A stretch of DNA of 5,731 nt from Planctomycetota bacterium (lineage in GTDB: Bacteria > Planctomycetota > UBA11346): positions 1 through 5,731 of the forward strand of contig JACDEC010000225.1 of assembly GCA_013816645.1 (NCBI GenBank), in the 5' to 3' direction. A program made the position numbers and the translations under genes. The notes below the pieces were generated by a model. It searched no databases and was not told where the DNA came from. It was given only the letters and a program-made list of their open reading frames with translations. Positions 1 through 4,649 of this stretch are shown here, piece by piece (the stretch's first letter is position 1; the number at the start of each line of letters is the position of its first letter).

Positions 1-591
1 GATGCGCAGCGGCGCGCCGGCCCACAGCCGGGTCGGCCGATCGGCGGGCAGGCGGTCGCCGGCCAGCGCAGTGCCGTTGCGCGAATCGAGGTCGGTGATG
101 CGCCAGATCCCGTCGACCAGCGCGATTGCGCTGTTCTCGCGACTGGCGCTGCCGTCATCGAGCGCGATGTCGGCCTCGGAGCCGCGTCCGATGGTGGTGC
201 GTTGGCCGGTGAGCGGGAATTCGGTCCCGGCCCGCGCGCCGACCAGCACCCGCAGCCGGGACGGTGGCGCCGATTCGTGCACATAGGTGATCTCGACCAG
301 GCCGATGGCGATGCGGTCGCCGGGCGCGAGCACCTGCGGGCCGCTCAGCCTGTCGCCGTTCACCGAGGTGCCGTTGCGCGAACCGAGATCGGTGATGCGC
401 CACGCGCCTTGCACGGGCGCGACTTCGATGTGCTCGCGGCTGAGCTTGCCGTCGTCGATCACCAGATCGGCGCTGTCGCCCCGGCCGATGACGACGCGCC
501 CGGTCAGGCGGATGCTGCTGCCGGCCGAAGGGCCGGAGAGGACGCGCAGCGAGGCGTGCGGTGGGGTCGCTGAGGTGGTCTGGTCGCTCAT
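1..591 (-). CDS. Tandem FHA-domain protein (C-terminus cut by window edge)
   Basis: The ATG at 591-589 opens a frame that stays open for 197 codons to the left edge, so the C-terminus is missing. It encodes two forkhead-associated (FHA) domains, which as a family bind phosphothreonine peptides. FHA1 (about residues 15-104) has the full signature: G36-R37, S51-R52-E-H54, and SRNGT at 71-75 followed by NG at 78-79. FHA2 (about 113-197) has G135-R136 and SRNGT at 170-174, but its SRxH motif reads S150-R151-E-N153, so the conserved His is Asn. The two domains are in register with a 99-residue period from GR onward. There is no signal peptide or membrane segment in the visible part, so this part is probably cytoplasmic. 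The start follows a 172-nt gap after rsgA on the same strand; no Shine-Dalgarno is seen upstream. The likely role is an adaptor reading marks made by the kinase two genes upstream (inference). The missing C-terminus could carry another domain that changes this picture. Confidence 0.92.
   Translation of the reverse strand, partial: MSDQTTSATPPHASLRVLSGPSAGSSIRLTGRVVIGRGDSADLVIDDGKLSREHIEVAPVQGAWRITDLGSRNGTSVNGDRLSGPQVLAPGDRIAIGLVEITYVHESAPPSRLRVLVGARAGTEFPLTGQRTTIGRGSEADIALDDGSASRENSAIALVDGIWRITDLDSRNGTALAGDRLPADRPTRLWAGAPLRI
71..402. repeat. In-frame direct repeat within the tandem FHA gene (copies 71-105 and 368-402)
   Basis: Two 35-nt segments, 71-105 and 368-402, match at 33 of 35 positions; the differences are at 86/383 and 91/388. 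They are 297 nt (exactly 99 codons) apart and encode the WRITDL-x-SRNGT core of FHA2 and FHA1 respectively. They are the best-conserved part of an intragenic FHA duplication. A weaker third match (20 of 24) lies in the kinase FHA domain at 4243-4266. Confidence 0.9.
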
Positions 592-763
592 CGGAGGGGC
601 GAGGTTCTACCGTGGCGGGGTGACGGTGTTGAGTCCGCGGGACGATCCGGCGTGGGGATGCGCGGGCAAGCGCGGGGCCCGCGACGTGCGAAATCCGTAG
701 CTATGGACTCTTTGGTCCCGGGACTGCGTCCCCGGACCCGCAGGAGGCTCTCTCGGCAACCTG
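592..763. other. Intergenic gap between rsgA and the tandem FHA gene
   Basis: These 172 nt hold no credible gene; the minus-strand frames crossing the gap are shadows of rsgA. The gap contains two GC-rich inverted repeats: one at 661-667/677-683 (7 bp, 9-nt loop) and the stronger one at 714-738. No clear -35/-10 pair and no Shine-Dalgarno before the FHA start at 591 could be seen. Whether the FHA gene has its own promoter here or is reached by read-through from rsgA cannot be decided from sequence. Confidence 0.6.
705..738 (-). other. GC-rich hairpin 25 nt after the rsgA stop, possible transcript 3' end or attenuator
   Basis: The arms 714-724 and 728-738 pair at 10 of 11 positions (mismatch 719/733) around a 3-nt loop. 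A second, weaker pairing of 705-709 with 714-718 uses the same left arm, so the two folds are mutually exclusive. No T-tract follows the stem on either strand: the minus-strand 3' flank reads AAAGAG. It is therefore not a canonical intrinsic terminator. It could protect the rsgA 3' end or dampen read-through into the FHA gene. Confidence 0.35.
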
Positions 764-1918
764 TTAGCCGCCGAGCCCGAGATCCTCCTCGACGATCGCG
801 CGATAGCTGAAGTAGCGGCTGGCCGCGATCTCGCCGCGCTCGACCGCAGCTTGGACGGCGCAGCCGGGTTCGTGTCGATGGGTGCAGTCGTTGAAGCGGC
901 ACTGGTGGTGCCAGCGCGCGAGGTCGGGGTAGAGCAGGGCGACATCGAGTGCGTTCAGACCGGTGATGCCGCATTCCTTGATGCCGGGCGTGTCGATCAG
1001 CGTGCCGCCATCGGGCAGCGCGTAGCCGCGCGCCGAGGTCGTGGTGTGGCGGCCGAGCCCGGTGCCGCCGCTGACCACGCCGACCCGCGCCTCGGTGAGC
1101 GGGTAGAGCGCGTTGATCAGGCTCGATTTGCCGACCCCGCTTTGGCCGGCGAACACGGTGATCGCGCCGCGCAGGTGATTGCGCAGTTCATCGAGGGCGG
1201 CGCTGGCGCCGTCGTGGCGCGCGTCGGTGGTGAAGACGGGATGACCGAGGTCGCGGTAGAGCGCGGCCGCCGGCTCGGCGTCGCCGAGGTCGCGCTTGTT
1301 GAGCACCACGGTGGGCGGGATGCCGTTGAGCAGGGCGATGAGCAGGTAGCGGTCGACGAACGCCGGCTTGAAGACCGGGTCGGCGAGCGACGAGACCACG
1401 ACCAGGCGATCGACGTTGGCGCACAGCACGTGGACCAGCGATTTGTTGTGGCTGTCGGTCCGGGCGAGCAGGCTGGTGCGTGGGTGGAGCGCGTTGATCA
1501 CCGGGGTGGTGCCGGTGCGGTCGACGCGCACCCGGTCGCCGACGCAGATCGGATTGCGCACGCCGGAAACCCGCTTCATCAGCGCGCGGCGCATCTCGCA
1601 CGGGATTTCGCCGCCGTTGCCGAGGCGCACGACAATGCTCGAACCCGCGAAGCCGCAGACCAGGGCGTCCTCGCCCAGCGCGCGCTGCTGTTCGTGCTCC
1701 TGCGCCAGACGGTTGAAGCGGGCGAGCAGGTTCTCGCCGGGATGGCTGGCGCGCTTGACCTGGGCGTGGCGGTCGAGGAAGTGGTCGTCGTCCTGGTGGC
1801 GCTCCCAACCGGACGCCCGGGTATCGGGCTTGCGGCTGGCGCGCCGCAGCTTGCCCATGCCCTGGCGCGGCTGCGGACCTCGGGTGCCTTTGTATTTTCC
1901 GTCGGGAGTGTCGGGCAT
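764..1918 (-). CDS. rsgA: Ribosome small subunit-dependent GTPase A (RsgA)
   Basis: RsgA is a circularly permuted GTPase that checks late 30S subunit assembly and helps release RbfA. Counting from the ATG at 1918 (384 aa), an OB-fold occupies about residues 83-155, with VGDRV at 126-130. The G motifs come in the permuted order: G4 NKRD (207-210), G1 GQSGVGKSS (258-266), G2 around GRHTTT (289-294), G3 DTPG (309-312). The C-terminal zinc knuckle has C340, C345, H347 and C353, with the same C-x4-C-x-H-x5-C spacing as the E. coli protein. The roughly 75 basic and polar residues before the OB-fold are longer than in E. coli RsgA (350 aa). The start is uncertain. The ATG at 1984 would give 406 aa and overlap the kinase by 29 nt, but those extra residues read like out-of-frame kinase sequence. 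The ATG at 1918 lies 37 nt after the kinase stop; an ATG at 1858 is also possible. No start has a well-spaced Shine-Dalgarno. All catalytic motifs look intact. Confidence 0.95.
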   Translation of the reverse strand: MPDTPDGKYKGTRGPQPRQGMGKLRRASRKPDTRASGWERHQDDDHFLDRHAQVKRASHPGENLLARFNRLAQEHEQQRALGEDALVCGFAGSSIVVRLGNGGEIPCEMRRALMKRVSGVRNPICVGDRVRVDRTGTTPVINALHPRTSLLARTDSHNKSLVHVLCANVDRLVVVSSLADPVFKPAFVDRYLLIALLNGIPPTVVLNKRDLGDAEPAAALYRDLGHPVFTTDARHDGASAALDELRNHLRGAITVFAGQSGVGKSSLINALYPLTEARVGVVSGGTGLGRHTTTSARGYALPDGGTLIDTPGIKECGITGLNALDVALLYPDLARWHHQCRFNDCTHRHEPGCAVQAAVERGEIAASRYFSYRAIVEEDLGLGG

Positions 1919-1931
1919 CAGAGCGACCGCA

Positions 1932-1955
1932 GTCCGGACTTCCGGACCCTCCCCT
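1932..1955 (-). promoter_or_regulatory. Shine-Dalgarno-like tract plus inverted repeat between kinase stop and rsgA start
   Basis: Directly after the kinase stop (1958-1956), the minus strand carries AGGGGAGG (1955-1948), a purine-rich Shine-Dalgarno-like tract. It is followed by a perfect 7-bp inverted repeat (1947-1941 with 1938-1932, 2-nt centre). The tract is about 29 nt from the ATG at 1918, too far for normal use. If the repeat folds, at most 6 bp around a 4-nt loop, the effective distance falls to about 13-16 nt. This could serve translational coupling of rsgA to the kinase, but the evidence is weak. Confidence 0.3.
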
Positions 1956-4436
1956 TCACTTCCCCGCCTGCGCCCGCGCGCCATCCAGGGCGTCGAGCGC
2001 GGCCTGATAGCCCGCCGCCTGATCCTTGAGCACCAGTTCGGCGATCATCGGGATCTGCGCCGGTTCGATCTTCTTCCATTGGACTTCGCCGGTGGCGCCG
2101 CTGAGCTCGAGCTTGATGCCGTTGCGGTCGGCGCCGATCAGATCGGGGTTGTGCCAGACCTGCAGGTCGCCCAGGAAGCGGATCTTGCCGTCGCCGGCGG
2201 CCTTGATCGCCTGATCGAGGGCGGTGATCAGTTCGGCCAGCTTGCGCGCCGCTTCGAGGTACGCGTCGAATTGCTTGCCGCTCGGCGATTCGCCGAGGCT
2301 GCGGCGTTCGCTGCGATGGCGGTCCTCGACGCGCTGCAGATCCCAGCGGGCGAGGTCGGCGGCGACCTCCTTGATCACCGTCTGGTGCTTGGCCTGGACC
2401 TCGCGGTCGATGGCGGCGAGCGCGGCGACGATCTCCTGCTCGAGTTTCGAGCCCAGCAGGGGCGGCGGCAGCGCGTCGCGCAATTCGCTCAGCCGTGAGG
2501 CGTTCTTCTGGGCGCTGAACGCCTGGACGCGGGCGCGCAGGTCGGCGAGGTACCCGTCCCTGGCCTTGGTGATCTCGTCGTTCAGCTGGCCCAAGCGCGG
2601 GGCGATCGCCTGGTTGGCCTTGTCGGGCGACCCGGCGACCCGGCTGAGCGCCACGTCGTAGTTGCGTTCCTCGCAGAGCTTGGCGGTTTCCGAGCGCAAG
2701 GCGGCGAAGCGGGCCTCGGCCTGGGTCTTCTCGCGGCCGGCCAACTCGTTGCGCAGGCGCGCGCGCAGCTTCTCGGCGCGATCGCGGTCAGCTGGCGACG
2801 GGTTGTCGCCGAGCACGTGATCGAGGCTGCGCTGCAGGCCAGGCAGGTCGGCGTCGGCGCCTTTGGCGCGCAATTGCGACTCGATGCCCGACAACGCCGC
2901 GGCGTGGGCCACGGCCCGGGCGGCGGAGGCTTGGTCGCTGGGCGGGGTGTCACCAGCGCTGCTGGGCGCGAGCGGATCGCCGCCGGCGGCCAGCGGATCG
3001 ACGCCGGGCTGCGTCGCTGGCGGCGCGGTGGCGTTGCGCATCAGCCGCGGCAGGACCAGGATCAGCGCGAACACCAGCACCGCGGCGATGCCGAGGGTGA
3101 TCACCCGGCGCAACACCCGCGTCTCGACGCTGATGCCGCCCACCGGGTTGCTGCCGGTGGTCATCGCCTCCTGGAAGCGCTTGCCGCCGGTGGTCGACGC
3201 GGGGGTCGGCCGCTCGGCGGTTCCCGGCGGGTCGCCGGCAACCTTGGCCGAGCTCGCCCCCTTGGCCAGGCGCTGGAGGATCATCGTCTCGTTCGACGGT
3301 ATGCGATCGGCGCCGAGCTTGCCGCCGCTCTGCAGCCGTTTGATCTCCTCGAGGACGGCGGTCGCCGACTGGTAGCGGTCCTCGCTCTTCTTGGCCATCA
3401 GTCGTTCGACCAGCGCGCAGACCTCGTCGGGCACCGCGGCATTGAGATCCTGGATCGCCGGCAACGGATCCATAACCGCCGCCTTGAGCACCTCGGTGGC
3501 GCTGGTGCCGGCGAACGGCGTCTTGCCGGTGAGCAGGTGGTAGATGGTCGCGCCGAGGCTGTAGATGTCGACGCGATGGTCGACGCGCTTGCCGAGCGCC
3601 GCTTCGGGAGCCATGTAGTGCGGCGTGCCCATCACCCGCTTGGGGCCCTCCTCGGACTCGGCCTCGTCGAAGGTCTTGCTGATGCCGAGGTCGGCGATCT
3701 TCACCGTCTGGTTCGAGCCGACCATGATGTTGTCGGGCTTGATGTCCTGGTGGATCAGGCGGTGCTCATGCGCGTATTCGAGCGCCCGCGCGACCTGGCG
3801 CGCAATCTCGAGCGCCTCGGAGACGGTGAACGCGCCGTTGGCGCGCAGCAGCTGCATGCAGGTCGGGCCGTCGACGTACTCCATCGAGAAGTAGTGGATG
3901 CCGTTCTCGGAGCTGACGTCGTGGACCTGGATGATGTTGGCGTGGTTGAGCTGGCCGGCGGCCCGCGCCTCGCGGATGAACTGGTCGACGAAACGTTGCC
4001 GCGACGCGTACTTCGGGCTGAGGATCTTCAGGGCCACGGTGCGGGCCATGGACTTCTGGATCACCTTGTAGACCACGCCCATGCCGCCTTCGCCGAGCTT
4101 CTCGCCGACCTCGTACTTGCTCAGCAGGTCCTTGAGTTCGACGTCGCCGGACTCCTTGACCAGGATCCATTCGACCTCGCCGACGCGGATGTGGTCGCCG
4201 AAGGTCAGCTGGCGTTCGGTGACCTTCTTGCCATTGAGGTGGGTGCCATTGCGCGAGTTGAGATCGACCAGCGTGTAGAACTTGCCGTCGCGACGGACCT
4301 GGCAGTGCACGCGGCTGGAGACGCTGTCCATGATCTGGACGTCGCACGAGCTCTGCCGACCCAGGCTGGTGACGTCCTTGGTCAGCGGGTACTCGTGTCC
4401 CGCAGACGGTCCGGACTGGCACACCAACTTCGCCAT
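1956..4436 (-). CDS. Membrane Ser/Thr protein kinase with N-terminal FHA domain and large C-terminal ectodomain
   Basis: 826 aa. An FHA domain comes first (about residues 3-93) with L25-G26-R27, S41-R42-V-H44 and SRNGT 61-65, all intact. A Hanks-type kinase domain follows (about 109-367). It has the glycine loop GEGGMG 115-120, the ATP-anchoring Lys K137, alpha-C Glu E156 in FIREARAA, the catalytic loop HQDIKPDN 229-236 (D231, K233, N236), the metal-binding D249-L-G, APE 276-278 and D290-IYSLG. Catalytic residues are present, so an active kinase is expected. The HRD Arg is Gln (Q230) and the activation loop has an acidic run (257-263). A basic and proline-rich linker leads to one membrane helix (about 445-465), flanked by R443-R444 and R464/R467, which predicts the kinase inside and residues 468-826 outside the inner membrane. 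The ectodomain has an Ala/Pro linker (470-505), long charged helices (505-750) and a short tail that looks beta-rich (752-803); no PASTA repeats are seen. The start has a good Shine-Dalgarno. It is the first gene of the minus-strand cluster. Confidence 0.96.
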   Translation of the reverse strand: MAKLVCQSGPSAGHEYPLTKDVTSLGRQSSCDVQIMDSVSSRVHCQVRRDGKFYTLVDLNSRNGTHLNGKKVTERQLTFGDHIRVGEVEWILVKESGDVELKDLLSKYEVGEKLGEGGMGVVYKVIQKSMARTVALKILSPKYASRQRFVDQFIREARAAGQLNHANIIQVHDVSSENGIHYFSMEYVDGPTCMQLLRANGAFTVSEALEIARQVARALEYAHEHRLIHQDIKPDNIMVGSNQTVKIADLGISKTFDEAESEEGPKRVMGTPHYMAPEAALGKRVDHRVDIYSLGATIYHLLTGKTPFAGTSATEVLKAAVMDPLPAIQDLNAAVPDEVCALVERLMAKKSEDRYQSATAVLEEIKRLQSGGKLGADRIPSNETMILQRLAKGASSAKVAGDPPGTAERPTPASTTGGKRFQEAMTTGSNPVGGISVETRVLRRVITLGIAAVLVFALILVLPRLMRNATAPPATQPGVDPLAAGGDPLAPSSAGDTPPSDQASAARAVAHAAALSGIESQLRAKGADADLPGLQRSLDHVLGDNPSPADRDRAEKLRARLRNELAGREKTQAEARFAALRSETAKLCEERNYDVALSRVAGSPDKANQAIAPRLGQLNDEITKARDGYLADLRARVQAFSAQKNASRLSELRDALPPPLLGSKLEQEIVAALAAIDREVQAKHQTVIKEVAADLARWDLQRVEDRHRSERRSLGESPSGKQFDAYLEAARKLAELITALDQAIKAAGDGKIRFLGDLQVWHNPDLIGADRNGIKLELSGATGEVQWKKIEPAQIPMIAELVLKDQAAGYQAALDALDGARAQAGK

Positions 4437-4649
4437 GACGGCTCTCCAGGGGAGCGAGGATCGCGCAGCGCTCCTATCGTCAACGGAATAGGCTGCGGGC
4501 GTGACTGTGGTGAATCCGGAAATGCCGTGTCGCCGATGCTTTAGATTGGCAGGTCGTGGTCAGCGCCGGGCGTCGAGCGACGTAGCGGGACAGCAATATC
4601 CCATCTCGCGCCTTGAGGCCCGGGCCAGGCATCCCATCATCCCCTCTGG
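4437..4649. promoter_or_regulatory. Divergent intergenic region between the kinase and lpxB
   Basis: These 213 nt must hold the promoters of both divergent genes. No strong consensus is visible. On the kinase side there is a weak pair: TTCACC (4514-4509) and TATTCC (4490-4485), 18 nt apart, plus an isolated TTGACG (4483-4478) with no matching -10. On the lpxB side TAGATT (4542-4547) resembles a -10 but has no -35. Small symmetric sites are CGTCG-AG-CGACG at 4571-4582 and the palindrome GGCCCGGGCC at 4617-4626. An inverted repeat at 4451-4456/4469-4474 may fold in the kinase leader. The frames that cross this region look like chance ORFs. Confidence 0.45.
4442..4447 (-). promoter_or_regulatory. 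Shine-Dalgarno of the kinase gene
   Basis: The minus strand reads GGAGAG at 4447-4442, five nucleotides before the ATG at 4436-4434. This is the only well-placed ribosome binding site in the window and supports the chosen kinase start. Confidence 0.7.

Noticed and set aside
714..738. Intrinsic terminator after rsgA
   Set aside because: The stem is good but no T-tract follows it on either strand, so it was kept only as a hairpin of unknown role.
588..974. Minus-strand frames across the rsgA 3' end and the intergenic gap
   Set aside because: They overlap the rsgA zinc-knuckle coding region in another frame and are Arg/Pro/Ser-rich with no motif.
851..2029. Plus-strand open frame (392 codons) opposite rsgA
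   Set aside because: Shadow of rsgA; the composition is Ala/Gly/Arg/Val-rich with no recognisable motif, while the minus strand encodes intact G motifs and a zinc knuckle.
1368..2498. Plus-strand open frame (376 codons) spanning the rsgA-kinase junction
   Set aside because: It crosses two real minus-strand genes, has no domain signature and looks like antisense high-GC sequence.
4478..4483. TTGACG as a -35 box for the kinase promoter
   Set aside because: No acceptable -10 hexamer lies 15-19 nt downstream on the minus strand.
2817..4544. Long plus-strand open frame (575 codons) opposite the kinase gene
   Set aside because: It is antisense to a clear FHA-kinase gene with all motifs. Its translation is low-complexity Ala/Gly/Arg/Asp/Val-rich, typical of chance frames in high-GC DNA.
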